The notes under the pieces were generated by a model. That model had not been told where the DNA came from and searched no databases. It saw only the letters and a list, made by a program, of their open reading frames with translations. A program made the position numbers and the translations under genes. 64,000 nucleotides of DNA. It comes from Paraburkholderia solitsugae (GTDB lineage Bacteria; Pseudomonadota; Gammaproteobacteria; Burkholderiales; Burkholderiaceae). The stretch's first letter is position 1. Every line of letters begins with the position of its first letter. The stretch is taken from positions 1-64,000 of the forward strand of contig NZ_WOEY01000009.1 in assembly GCF_013177695.1 (NCBI RefSeq). Reading direction: 5' to 3'. Below, one piece after another: positions 1 to 8,513 of this stretch.

Positions 1-126
1 TCTGTCTACGCTTAACTCATGTCGTTACCTTCATGAGCCCAAGACTCGATTCCCGGTGAGGTGGCTCGTCCCCTTTCCGGGGCGGGAATTTCACCCGCTG
101 AAAGCGCCGGGCTTAACCTGGCGCAC
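1..126 (-). mobile_element. 5' end of a second group II intron (partial, runs off the window)
   Basis: Read on the minus strand, the maturase frame of the neighbouring element stops abruptly after its DLEKFF motif, and the next bases are GTGCGCC, matching the GUGYG 5' consensus of group II introns. What follows is not coding but is rich in short stems (for example GCGGG tgaaatt CCCGC), as expected for intron domain I. Inference: a second intron inserted into the maturase gene of the first. The rest of this intron lies outside the window, so its class and integrity cannot be judged. The alternative is a simple deletion or rearrangement joint. Confidence 0.5.
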
Positions 127-683
127 CGAAGAATTTCTCGAGGTCCAAATCTACAACCCAGCGATGTCCCGCCTGAATGTAGTCTTGCGCGCGCCACGGC
201 CTGATGCGCCGAGCGTCCCGGACGGAAGCCGTAACTGGTATCCGAGAACGTTGGGTCCCACTGCCTTTGCAGCACCTGCAATACCGCCTGCTGGACGAAC
301 CGGTCAAGCGCAGAGGGAATGCCGAGCTTACGCACGCCACCTCCATCCGGCTTGGGTATCTCGACCCGTCTCACAGGTTGTGGCTTGTAGGTTCCTTCGA
401 GCAATGAGGCCCGTATCGACGGCCAATGCTCACGCAGGTACGCCGGTAGTGCCTGAACCGTCATACCGTCCACGCCCGGCGCACCCTTGTTCGCCTTCAC
501 ACGTTTCAACGCCCGTTGCAGGTTTCCCCGCTCACAGACTTCTTCCATCAGTCGGTCACAAGCCGACGGGCTTTCAGTTTCGGGGTCCGCCGCCATAGGT
601 TCAGCCCCTCGGACGGCAGTCATCCGGGCTTCACCCAGACCTCCGCCGCCAAGGACGCATCGCGTTTTCTGCTGCTCTCCCAT
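127..683 (-). pseudogene. ltrA: group II intron reverse transcriptase/maturase, truncated and frameshifted
   Basis: N-terminal part of a group II intron-encoded reverse transcriptase. Visible motifs are NKGAPGVDG (RT-0 region), PKPDGGGVRKLGIP (RT-1), and SYGFRPGRSAHQAV (RT-2a). The frame is then lost inside a GCGCGC run near position 190; restoring one GC dinucleotide rejoins it to AQDYIQAGHRWVVDLDLEKFF, the RT-3 motif. After KFF the gene ends, so the YADD catalytic motif, domain X and the endonuclease region are absent. The product cannot be functional. The start is uncertain; a downstream ATG (MAADPETES) is also possible. Confidence 0.88.
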
Positions 684-1060
684 GTCGAGTTCTCCGGCTT
701 ACTCGCCGCTCCTCTCCGTTTGGGCCTTCAGGCGCTGCCGCCCTACTATGCCCGCTGCTGACTCCTGCACGGCGATCAGCAACCCTTGCAAGTTGCTCAG
801 TCCTGAGTCCAGGACACCGGGCAGGCCTCCCGAGGTAAGCACAGCCGCCTTCGCCACACGCCTGCCAGATCTACCACCCCGGGCCTTAATGGTTATGGAC
901 TTCGCGATCATCGGCTCGCTCGTCCGGCCGGGTAGGCCTCATATCTGGTTTCTGTTCGTCAGGTCGTGGCTTTGCTCCACGCTTCCTTCAGACCCCGCCT
1001 CGCGACGACGCCCTTGCGTTTCACTAGATCCTATGAGGGAGAAGATCCTAATGGCCGATC
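684..1060 (-). mobile_element. group II intron RNA remnant upstream of the maturase
   Basis: Gene-less stretch in front of the maturase pseudogene, on the same strand. The tract around 940-1010, read on the minus strand, contains GACCTGACGAACAGAAACC followed by ATATGAGGC, which resembles conserved domain I sequence of bacterial group II introns. Only about 350 nt precede the maturase, shorter than a usual complete domain I-IV 5' part, and no convincing GUGYG boundary was found before the IS110 element. Inference: the intron is probably truncated at this side. Confidence 0.5.
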
Positions 1061-1101
1061 TGTAACATTGGCTTCTCGGGAGCGGCTCAAAGGAGAGCAA
1101 C

Positions 1102-2256
1102 ATGTGCGCAAATCTGGTAGATACAACACACATTGAGGATGTCGTGCTGGCGGTGTCACTGGAGCTGGCCGCCAGCAAGTGGAAGGTTGCGCTGCACGAT
1201 GGCCGGCGCGAGCAGCCGGCGGTGCATACGGTCGCGCAGCCGCAAGCCGCGGCGCGCCTGCAGGCAGTGCTGGCCCTCATTGAGCAGCACAAGGCAAAGT
1301 GGACCCTGCCGGTCAACACACGGGTCGTCGTCAGCTACGAGGCCGGCCAGGACGCGTTCTGGATCTGCCGGGCCCTGCAGGCTCGCGGGATCGAATGTTA
1401 TGTCGTCGATCCCGCGAGCATCCCCGTCGAACGCCACAAGCGGCGCGCGAAGACCGACCGGCTCGACGCCATCAAACTTGTCATCAACCTGCGCGCCTGG
1501 CTGCGCGGCGAGCGCGACCGCATGCACGTTGTTCACGTGCCGTCGCCGCAGGACGAAGCGTCCCGCCATCTGGTGCGGGACCGCGGGCAACTCCAAAAGG
1601 AAGTCCTCCAACACCGCGACCGCATGCGCAAACTGCTGGCCACACTTGGCTGCTGGGAAGAGGTCAGCAGCATGAAGTTTGCAAGCCGGCTCGCACACGG
1701 CGAAGTGCGATGCCACGACGGCGCACCCCTGCCCACAGAGTTCCGTGAGCGGCTGATGCGCGAGTGCGAACGGCTCGCGCTGGCCGAGCAGCAACTCGCG
1801 GCGCTGGAGAAGACGCGGCAGGCGAGCCTGCCGGCACCTGCGCGCCAGCGAAGCGATGACCTGGCGCGCCTGAAAGGCATTGGCGAAGTGGGCGCCTCGC
1901 GCCTGGCGCTGGAGCTGTTCTGGCGACAGTTCCACAACCGGCGCGAACTCGGCGCATGCGTCGGCCTGGTGCCACAGCCTTACGACAGCGGCGAGAGCCA
2001 GGTGGATCAGGGCATCAGCAAACAGGGCAACCGACGGGTGCGCGCGTTACTGGTCGAGATGGCGTGGTCCTGGATTCGCTATCAGCCTGCGAGCGCGCTC
2101 ACGCAGTGGTTCAACCGGCGTACCCTGGAGACCGGCCCGAATCGTCGCGCCCGACGCATTGCCATCGTCGCGGTGGCACGGCGACTGGTGATTGCGTTGT
2201 GGCGCTATCTGAAGGACGGCGTCATTCCCGCCGGAGCACAACTGAAGCCGGTATAG
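1102..2256 (+). CDS. IS110-family transposase
   Basis: 384-residue DEDD transposase of the IS110/IS1111 type, the usual full length. The N-terminal RuvC-like domain shows acidic positions at about Glu21 (VSLELAASKWKVAL), Glu80 (VVSYEAG) and Asp119/Asp122 (KTDRLDA). The C-terminal Transposase_20 part carries LKGIGEVGASRLALE and GISKQGNRRVRALLVE. An AAGGAGAG Shine-Dalgarno sequence lies just before the ATG. The frame is open, so the element may be active. The first acidic position reads as Glu where Asp is typical, which could matter. IS110 elements lack long terminal inverted repeats, so the ends were not placed. Confidence 0.92.
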   Translation: MCANLVDTTHIEDVVLAVSLELAASKWKVALHDGRREQPAVHTVAQPQAAARLQAVLALIEQHKAKWTLPVNTRVVVSYEAGQDAFWICRALQARGIECYVVDPASIPVERHKRRAKTDRLDAIKLVINLRAWLRGERDRMHVVHVPSPQDEASRHLVRDRGQLQKEVLQHRDRMRKLLATLGCWEEVSSMKFASRLAHGEVRCHDGAPLPTEFRERLMRECERLALAEQQLAALEKTRQASLPAPARQRSDDLARLKGIGEVGASRLALELFWRQFHNRRELGACVGLVPQPYDSGESQVDQGISKQGNRRVRALLVEMAWSWIRYQPASALTQWFNRRTLETGPNRRARRIAIVAVARRLVIALWRYLKDGVIPAGAQLKPV

Positions 2257-2453
2257 ATACCTGCACTCCCGCACCAGGAACGTTTATCCCGCTATCGGAC
2301 TAACGCAGATACACATCGAAGCGAGCATGCCCGTGTGAAGGACTGGTTGCACCACTCGCAACCGATTTTCTAGATGGGGCACGCTCCCGGCAATCATGCC
2401 GGCGTAACGCGCATGCAGGATGAGGCCGGCTACCCGCCGGCGGATAGAAGTCG

Positions 2454-2472
2454 GTGAAACGTCACGTTTCAC
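2454..2472. repeat. perfect inverted repeat GTGAAACG-TCA-CGTTTCAC
   Basis: Two 8-bp arms with a 3-bp centre. It could be an operator or part of a mobile-element end. No promoter was recognised beside it. Confidence 0.5.
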
Positions 2473-2672
2473 GAGCGCAAAAAACGCCCTTCGACCACCG
2501 CGTTTCTGCCCAATGGCGTCCCGCTATCGACACAGTCGCAGGGAGACTTCTTTATCGGCCATCAACCACCTAGTCAAACCGCTTGACAAGACACTCCTCA
2601 TAGAAGCCCTTCACCACCATCAGGTTGGGCAGGGGACTTGCACCCCCAAGCTGTTGCGCATGCTCGGCGCAC

Positions 2673-2703
2673 CGAAAAAAAGCCAGCTCTAAGAGCTGGC
2701 TTT
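2673..2703 (-). terminator. intrinsic terminator of the MFS transporter gene
   Basis: Read leftwards: a 10-bp inverted repeat (AGCCAGCTCT / AGAGCTGGCT) followed by a run of seven T. It lies about 70 bp after the stop codon of the MFS gene. Confidence 0.85.
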
Positions 2704-2774
2704 GGCTTGAACAAACTGCGCATGTCAAACGTAGCAAGGCTCGCTGCGGGGCGCAACCGCGGCCGGCAACGCCG

Positions 2775-4139
2775 TCATGCGGGCTGCACGTGCTCGAGAT
2801 GCCGGACGCGCCGCCTACGCCACGCGACCACGACGAGCGACAACCCCGAGAGCACTGCGGCAATCAGCACGTAGTAACTTGGCGCCAGCTTGTCGCCGGT
2901 CAAGTGAATGAAGGTCTCCACAATCGTCGGCGCAAAGCCACCGAAAATCGTGACGCCGATGCTGTAACCGATTGAAAGACCCGTCGAGCGCACCTGCGTC
3001 GGGAAGATCTCGGACATCAGCGCGGGCATCGGCCCGGAGTAAGCCGCCTTGAAGATTCCGGCGGTACCTTGCAACAGCAGCAGCCAACCGATCGTCGGAT
3101 GTGTCTGTAGCCACGCGAACATCGGGTAGATCAGCGTGCCCATCAGAATCGACGTGGTCAGCATGATGCGAATCCGGCCGATACGGTCGGACAATGCGCC
3201 CATCACCGGCGACAGCAGGAACTGCATGCCGCCGTTGAGCACCACCACGCCGAACGACGCCGCAGCCGGCATGTGCAACTGCTTGACCGCGTACATCGGC
3301 ATGTAGAGTTGCAGCACGTATACGCCGACTGTAGATTGCGCGACGATGCCCACGGCCAGCAGCAGATTCACCCATTGGTTGCTGAAAGACGCGTCCTTCT
3401 CATCAGAGATCTCCGGACGCTTGCCCACGGACTCACGCGCTTCACGCAACGCGAGAAATTCCGGCGTCTCATCGAGATGTGAACGGATGTAGTAACCCAC
3501 CGGCCCGACCAGCAGACCGAAGATGAACGGAAGGCGCCACCCCCAGCTATTGAGTTGCTCGGGCGGCATCCACGCGGTCAGGAGCGAACCAAAAGCCGCT
3601 GCGGTGATCGCGGCCAGGCCCTGGCTCGCGAACTGCCAACTCGCGTAGTAGCCACGCCGCGACGCGCTGTGTTCGACCATGAAGGCCGTCGCGCTGCCGA
3701 ACTCACCGCCCACCGCGAAGCCTTGCACGAGCCGCGCCAGCAGGATCAACACGGGCGCCGCAATACCAATCGACGCGTAGGGTGGCATCACCGCCATCGT
3801 GAAGGTGCCGACCATCATCAGCGCAATGGCCAGCGTGAGTGCCGCCTTACGGCCCTTGCGGTCACCGTAGACGCCCAGCACGACGGCGCCCAGCGGCCGC
3901 ATCAGGAACGAGATGCCGAACGTGGCGATGGCGAGCAGCGTCGAGAGCCACTCGTCCTGCATCGGGAAGAACTGTTTCGCGATGATGGTCGCAAAGTAAC
4001 CGTAGACCAGAAAGTCGAACCACTCGAGCGCATTGCCGACCGACGACGAAAACACGATACGCCGCACCATCGCTTTGGAAAGCGGTGCGGGCGTGGAATG
4101 GCGGGAAGCTGTCGCGGAATGCGACGCGGGGGTGTTCAT
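2775..4139 (-). CDS. MFS transporter, metabolite:H+ symporter (MHS) type
   Basis: 454-residue inner-membrane protein with about twelve hydrophobic segments. It resembles the ProP/ShiA/citrate-symporter group: SSVGNALEWFDFLVYGYF at the first helix, the loop 2-3 motif GVYGDRKGRK, and the matching GALSDRIGRIR motif in the second half. LVQGFAVGGEFGSA in helix 4 is also typical of this group. Such proteins import organic acids, osmolytes or aromatic acids with protons; the substrate cannot be read here. An AGGAGA Shine-Dalgarno sequence precedes the ATG. It lies 215 bp downstream of the gamma-glutamyltransferase-like gene on the same strand, so co-transcription is possible. Confidence 0.85.
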   Translation of the reverse strand: MNTPASHSATASRHSTPAPLSKAMVRRIVFSSSVGNALEWFDFLVYGYFATIIAKQFFPMQDEWLSTLLAIATFGISFLMRPLGAVVLGVYGDRKGRKAALTLAIALMMVGTFTMAVMPPYASIGIAAPVLILLARLVQGFAVGGEFGSATAFMVEHSASRRGYYASWQFASQGLAAITAAAFGSLLTAWMPPEQLNSWGWRLPFIFGLLVGPVGYYIRSHLDETPEFLALREARESVGKRPEISDEKDASFSNQWVNLLLAVGIVAQSTVGVYVLQLYMPMYAVKQLHMPAAASFGVVVLNGGMQFLLSPVMGALSDRIGRIRIMLTTSILMGTLIYPMFAWLQTHPTIGWLLLLQGTAGIFKAAYSGPMPALMSEIFPTQVRSTGLSIGYSIGVTIFGGFAPTIVETFIHLTGDKLAPSYYVLIAAVLSGLSLVVVAWRRRRVRHLEHVQPA

Positions 4140-4354
4140 GGTGTCTCCTACCCTGCCTGATGCGCGTTGCGCTGGATGCGCTTATGACGCTTGATGCCTG
4201 GCTGCCGTGCGCAACCCGTTTCGGGTTTGCGCACCACGCCTGGCTTTGTATTGCGATCCTTGATGCCGCCTCTTCACGATGCGCCCTGCATCGCCCATCT
4301 GCGCGGCCAAGCGCAGGCACTCCCTGAGCCGCGCCTGCGCTTCGTTCGAATCGT

Positions 4355-5992
4355 TTAGAACCCAGCTGCCAGCCCGTCGCGACGGCTGTCGCTTGCCGCC
4401 ACGTAGCCGCGGTCCGGATCGTTACGGTCGAGCTTCCAGATGTACTGGCCGGAGCCGAAGTCCATGTACGGGTCGTCGACCGACTTGATCGTGTGACCCA
4501 GCTTCTGCAGGGCTGTGGCGGTCGTCGGATCGAGCGTCGATTCGATGTCGATCGTGAAGTCGCGATTGACCTTCCAGCGCGGCGCATCGCAGGCGGCCTG
4601 CGGTTGCTGACCGTAGTCGAGCATCCGCACGATCGATTGCAGGTGGCCTTGCGGCTGCATATCGCCGCCCATCACGCCGAAGCTCATCACCGCTTCCTGT
4701 TTGCCGTCCACCTGCTGAGTGAGGAACGACGGGATGATGGTGTGGAACGGCCGCTTGCCGCCTTCCACCACGTTCGGCGACTTCGGGTCCATCGAGAAGC
4801 CGCAGCCGCGGTTCTGCATGGCGATGCCGCTGTCCGGCACCACGATGCCCGAGCCGAAGCCCATGTAGTTCGACTGGATGAAGCTGACCATCATGCCGCG
4901 CTCGTCCGCCACCGACATGTAAATCGTGCCGCCGGCCTTCGGCATGCCGAAGTCGAATTGGGTAGCGCGCTTGTGGTCGATCAGCTTGGCGCGCGACGTG
5001 AGGTACGCGTCGTCGAGCATCTGCTCGGGCGTGACTTCCATCGAACGCGGATCGGCGACGTAACGGTAGACGTCGGCGAAGGCCAGCTTCATCGCTTCGA
5101 TCTGCAAATGCTGCGACTCGACGTTGTCGACGGCGAGTTCTTTCACGCCGAACTTTTCGAGGATGCCCAGCGCGATCAGTGCCGCGATGCCCTGGCCGTT
5201 CGGCGGAATTTCATGCACGGTGTAACCGCGATAATCCTTGCCGATCGGCTCGACCCAATCCGCGCGGAAGTTGCGCAGATCGTCGAGCGTCAACGCGCCG
5301 CCGCCTTCGCGCGCAAACGCGGCGATCTGTTCGGCGATCTCGCCTTCGTAGTACGCACGTGGGCCCTGCTCGGCGAGCTTGCGCAGTGTCTTTGCGTGGC
5401 CGGGAAAGCGCACCAGTTCGCTGACTTCCGGCGCACGGCCGCGCGGCATGAAGGTTTGCGCGAAACCCGGCAAGTCCTTCAGTTCGGGCACGGCGGCCGC
5501 CCATTTGTACGCGACGATGCTCGCCACCGCGTGACCCCGCTCGGCGATTTCGATCGCCGGCTCCATCAGATCGGCGAACGGCAGCGAGCCGAATTTCTGA
5601 TGCAGCGCTTCCCAGCCGGCAATCACGCCCGGCACGGTCACGGCATCCCAGCCGCGTTTGGGCTGCTTCGCGAGGCCGTTTTCCTCGCCGTACTTGCGCT
5701 TGAAGTAATCGACGTTCCAGGCCGCCGGCGACACGCCGGAAGCGTTCAGGCCGTGCAGCTTGCTGCCGTCCCACACCAGCGCGAAGGCGTCACCGCCGAG
5801 GCCGCACGACACCGGCTCAACCACCGTAATGGCGGCGGCCGCCGCGATCGCTGCGTCGACGGCATTGCCGCCTTTCCACAGCATCCGCAGGCCGGCTTGC
5901 GCGGCGAGCGGATGCGAAGTCGAAACGATGTTGCGCGCGAACACAGGCAGACGCGGCGTCGGGTAGGGGTTTTGCCAGTTGAAGCCAGTCAT
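4355..5992 (-). CDS. gamma-glutamyltransferase family protein
   Basis: 545-residue Ntn-hydrolase precursor, normally self-cleaved into two subunits. The N-terminus (ARNIVSTSHPLAAQAGLRML, GGNAVDAAIAAA, EPVSCGLGGDAFALV) is typical of the family. The expected nucleophile is the Thr near residue 354 in AGGTIYMSVADERG, but the next residues are Ile-Tyr rather than the Thr/Ser-His of classical enzymes, so this may be the cytosolic YwrD-like branch. There is no signal peptide. The ATG of MTGFNWQ was chosen because the upstream frame is low-complexity and the family begins near here; a GTG three codons earlier is possible. It is divergent from glpR. Confidence 0.82.
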   Translation of the reverse strand: MTGFNWQNPYPTPRLPVFARNIVSTSHPLAAQAGLRMLWKGGNAVDAAIAAAAAITVVEPVSCGLGGDAFALVWDGSKLHGLNASGVSPAAWNVDYFKRKYGEENGLAKQPKRGWDAVTVPGVIAGWEALHQKFGSLPFADLMEPAIEIAERGHAVASIVAYKWAAAVPELKDLPGFAQTFMPRGRAPEVSELVRFPGHAKTLRKLAEQGPRAYYEGEIAEQIAAFAREGGGALTLDDLRNFRADWVEPIGKDYRGYTVHEIPPNGQGIAALIALGILEKFGVKELAVDNVESQHLQIEAMKLAFADVYRYVADPRSMEVTPEQMLDDAYLTSRAKLIDHKRATQFDFGMPKAGGTIYMSVADERGMMVSFIQSNYMGFGSGIVVPDSGIAMQNRGCGFSMDPKSPNVVEGGKRPFHTIIPSFLTQQVDGKQEAVMSFGVMGGDMQPQGHLQSIVRMLDYGQQPQAACDAPRWKVNRDFTIDIESTLDPTTATALQKLGHTIKSVDDPYMDFGSGQYIWKLDRNDPDRGYVAASDSRRDGLAAGF

Positions 5993-6113
5993 GTCGGACA
6001 CTCTCGAAAGCGTGGCCCGGCGCGTTCTCGAACGCCGGAAACCTTGGGAAACGGGTAACACACAGGTGAAACGCGGAACATTGGATTGCAGCGCGATATG
6101 GCACAAAAAACAA

Positions 6114-6132
6114 ATTCATTTATCAAATGAAT
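6114..6132. promoter_or_regulatory. palindrome between the gamma-glutamyltransferase gene and glpR
   Basis: Perfect ATTCATTT-ATC-AAATGAAT (8+3+8) in an AT-rich patch, 122 bp before the gamma-glutamyltransferase ATG. It looks like a dimeric repressor operator. It does not resemble the TTCG/CGAA form of the GlpR operator found before glpD. The regulator is unknown. Confidence 0.5.
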
Positions 6133-6321
6133 AAATGCGCAAATGAGCTGAATGCGTCATTGCACGGTCGCCCTGGATCGGAGCCATGACGCACGAGTTG
6201 GCAGACAAGACGTGCGATGGTCTTACAATACGCTCACCCTCGTTCACGCATCACCCGTTTCCGGCACAGCATATTGCGCCGGTGGCGGGCAGCGCCGATA
6301 AAAACCCACGACCCGAGACAC

Positions 6322-7101
6322 ATGACCCGAGACCCCCGCCTGACTCTCAACGCCCGGCAACAGGAACTGCTGGAGTGGGTGCAACGCGACGGCTTCGTGA
6401 CCGTGGACGACCTCGCGGCCCACTTCGACGTGACGCCGCAAACGATCCGCCGCGACGTCAACTGGCTCGCCGACATGAACCTGCTGCGCCGCTATCACGG
6501 CGGCGCCAGTCTGCCGACCAGTTCCGAGAATGTCTCGTACACGGCGCGTCAGCGGATGTTCCACGAAGAGAAGCGGCGCATCGCGACGCTAGTGGCCACT
6601 CACATTCCTGATCAGGCGTCCCTCTTCATCAACCTCGGCACGACCACCGAAGAAGTCGCACGGGCGCTCAACCGGCATCGCGGCCTGCGTGTGATCACCA
6701 ACAATCTGAACGTCGCCAGCATGATGAGCGGCTATCCGGATTGCGAAGTGCTGGTGACGGGCGGCATCGTTCGGCCGTGGGACAAGGGCATCGTCGGCGA
6801 ACTCGCGATCGACTTCATCCGCCAGTTCAAGGTGGACTTCGCGATCATCGGTACGTCGAGCATTGAAACGGATGGCACGCTGCGCGATTTCGATACCCGC
6901 GAAGTGCGGGTGGCCGAGGCGATCATCCAGCACGCCCGCACGGTATTTCTCGCGGCCGACAACTCCAAGTTCGGCCGCCCGGCGCTCGTCCGCCAAGGTC
7001 ATCTCGATCAGATCGACGCGCTTTTCACCGACGCCGCGCCGCCCGCCGAAATGAACGAAACCCTCGCTGCCGCCAATTGCCAGGTGTATATCGCCGAGTA
7101 A
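6322..7101 (+). CDS. glpR: DeoR-family glycerol-3-phosphate regulon repressor
   Basis: 259-residue DeoR/GlpR protein. The N-terminal winged helix-turn-helix is clear (RQQELLEWVQRDGFVTVDDL, FDVTPQTIRRDVNWL), followed by the sugar-phosphate sensing domain (GTTTEEVARAL, VRVAEAIIQHARTVFLAADNSKFG). Known family role: represses glycerol catabolism until glycerol-3-phosphate binds. The glp identity rests on family resemblance, on the nearby glpD/glpK/glpF genes and on a good GlpR-type operator before glpD. The ATG of MTRDPRL fits the family; upstream codons in the same frame look non-coding. Confidence 0.87.
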   Translation: MTRDPRLTLNARQQELLEWVQRDGFVTVDDLAAHFDVTPQTIRRDVNWLADMNLLRRYHGGASLPTSSENVSYTARQRMFHEEKRRIATLVATHIPDQASLFINLGTTTEEVARALNRHRGLRVITNNLNVASMMSGYPDCEVLVTGGIVRPWDKGIVGELAIDFIRQFKVDFAIIGTSSIETDGTLRDFDTREVRVAEAIIQHARTVFLAADNSKFGRPALVRQGHLDQIDALFTDAAPPAEMNETLAAANCQVYIAE

Positions 7102-7409
7102 TCCAGGCGTCTTCGGCCATGTTGCAGCGCACGCAAAACTTCGAGTGAACTCAAGGATCTGCCCGCAGCTCCAAACCGCCTCTGCGACGCCAAATTGTCA
7201 AAGGGAAAATTTACTGCGGCCCCTTTGGTGTTTATCCGGCGGTTGACTACACTCCAGTTCCCCAGCGTCCGTTCCGCGCTACGCGGCGCGCTGGCAGTGT
7301 GAACCTGTGAGCATGAGCCGTACCTCCCGCCTGATCATTTAGCGGACTTCACTGGCATCGGGCCAGTCGCCGACAAGGCCGTCCGCGTTAGCTTGACATG
7401 GAGAGAACG
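7102..7409. other. gene-less stretch between glpR and a small gene
   Basis: No convincing gene. Two stem-loops can be drawn: CAAAGGG with CCCTTTG around 7198-7225, and ACTGGC-ATCGG-GCCAGT around 7350-7367. A TTGACT lies near 7244 but without a good -10 box at the right distance. Confidence 0.4.
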
Positions 7410-7607
7410 ATGCTGAGTCCGCATGAATTCGCCACGTTGTTGCTCGTCAAGGACGCCCCCAATCAAGTCGATATGGAGCGAGAGGAACTCGACGCCCTGC
7501 TGGAACGCCAGCTTGTGCAACTAGAACGGCTCGCGTCGGGCAACGAACAATGGCGCGTGACCGAAACGGGCGACAGCGCACTCAGGGCCATCAAGCGTTT
7601 CTCCTAG
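7410..7607 (+). CDS. small conserved-looking hypothetical protein (65 aa)
   Basis: 65 residues starting MLSPHEFATLLLVKDAP. Not recognised. It has an amphipathic central part (EREELDALLERQLVQLERL) followed by RVTETGDSALRAIKRF, which resembles the tail of small winged-helix proteins. The second ATG was chosen over one four codons upstream because GGAGAG sits 4 nt before it. It is followed by a good terminator, so it is probably its own short transcript. Confidence 0.65.
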   Translation: MLSPHEFATLLLVKDAPNQVDMEREELDALLERQLVQLERLASGNEQWRVTETGDSALRAIKRFS

Positions 7608-7716
7608 TACGTCGAGATTTGAAGCCAACGTCCGGCGGCATGACGGCGGGCTGCGCCGCGGTGAAAGCGCGCGCCCTCGCCGCTTCAAGGCTGCCTCGCT
7701 TTCTTTGTCTGGAACC

Positions 7717-7744
7717 AAGTCGCCGCGCAGACGGCGGCTTTGTT
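7717..7744 (+). terminator. intrinsic terminator after the 65-aa gene
   Basis: AAGTCGCCG / CGGCGGCTT stem of nine pairs (one U-G) with a CGCAGA loop, then TTGTTGTG. It separates the small gene from tetR. Confidence 0.6.
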
Positions 7745-7755
7745 GTGTCCAATTC

Positions 7756-7770
7756 ATTTACACAGTAAAT
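7756..7770. promoter_or_regulatory. candidate TetR operator
   Basis: Perfect inverted repeat ATTTAC-ACA-GTAAAT, ending 28 bp before the tetR-family start codon. TetR-family genes commonly bind such sites in their own promoter; the assignment here is by position. Confidence 0.5.
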
Positions 7771-7798
7771 TGATGCGACGGACCTTCTGCCTTCGCGC

Positions 7799-8425
7799 AT
7801 GCCAAAAACACTCTCCTCCGACGATATCCAGCAATTCCGCGAAACCATGCGGCGCGTGGCCGAGAATGCGTTCGCCACGCGCGGCGCGCAGGGCGTGACG
7901 ATGCGCGAACTGGCGAAGGAACTGGGTTGCAGCGCGATGACGCCCTATCGCTACTTCCGCGACAAGGACGAAATCCTTGCGATGGTCCGCGCTGCGGCGT
8001 TCAACCGCTTCGCGGCGCGGCTCGAAGCAGCGGCGAAGGACGCGCCCACGGCCGACCGCTCCGTCGTCAGCGACGCCTACGTGGCCTTCGCGCTTGACGA
8101 GCCGCACGCCTACCGCCTGATGTTCGATTTGACGCAGCAGGAAGGCGCCTACCCGGAACTCACCGCCGCATCACACCGCGCCTGGCGCATGCTCGGTGCG
8201 CACTTCGAAAAGCTCGTTGCCGCGGGCATGCTGGAAGGCGATCCACAATTGATCGGCTACGCCTACTGGGCCAGCCTGCATGGCTTCACGATGCTGGCGC
8301 TCGCCAATCAGTTACCTTTGCCACAGGCGCAACAGGCCGCCGGGAGCAACGCGCCGACGCGCGAGGCCGTGCTCGCGCAGATTCGCCGCATGTTGTGGCG
8401 CGGGGCCCAGCCGCAGCGCGGCTAG
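7799..8425 (+). CDS. TetR-family transcriptional regulator
   Basis: 208 residues. The N-terminal helix-turn-helix is typical (AFATRGAQGVTMRELAKELG then CSAMTPYRYFRDKDEIL). The C-terminal region (AYRLMFDLTQQEGAYPEL, YAYWASLHGFTMLALANQL) resembles the TetR_C_33/WHG-type ligand domain. Ligand and target genes cannot be read. The candidate operator just upstream suggests autoregulation. No obvious partner gene is adjacent: upstream is a small unknown gene, downstream a convergent lipoprotein gene. Confidence 0.87.
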   Translation: MPKTLSSDDIQQFRETMRRVAENAFATRGAQGVTMRELAKELGCSAMTPYRYFRDKDEILAMVRAAAFNRFAARLEAAAKDAPTADRSVVSDAYVAFALDEPHAYRLMFDLTQQEGAYPELTAASHRAWRMLGAHFEKLVAAGMLEGDPQLIGYAYWASLHGFTMLALANQLPLPQAQQAAGSNAPTREAVLAQIRRMLWRGAQPQRG

Positions 8426-8450
8426 CCCGCGTTAGCCCAAGTTAGTCCAT
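8421..8450. repeat. three 10-bp tandem units starting at the tetR stop codon
   Basis: Units GCTAGCCCGC, GTTAGCCCAA and GTTAGTCCAT. The first contains the TAG stop of the tetR gene, and TAG recurs at the same place in each unit. Confidence 0.6.
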
Positions 8451-8513
8451 CAACTCACCCAACGCGCATACCCCTGGCGTGAAGCGCCGGATGAAAGGAG
8501 CGCAACGCGACTC

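Larger units (their letters stand above)
2257..2774. other. gene-less stretch after the IS110 gene
   Basis: About 500 bp with no convincing coding frame. It probably includes the right flank of the IS110 element and old debris. It holds one perfect 8-bp inverted repeat and, at its right end, the terminator of the leftward MFS gene. The tract around 2625-2675 (GGGCAGGGGACTTGCACCCCC and following) is C/G-structured but fits no RNA family I can name. Confidence 0.4.

Noticed and set aside
1021..1035. GTGAAACGC on the minus strand as the 5' end of the first intron
   Set aside because: It does not fit GUGYG, and the expected 5' part is too short; the boundary is left undefined.
2625..2675. GGGCAGGGGACTTGCACCCCC and following, at first suggestive of a tRNA arm
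   Set aside because: No cloverleaf, anticodon stem or CCA-bearing acceptor could be drawn.
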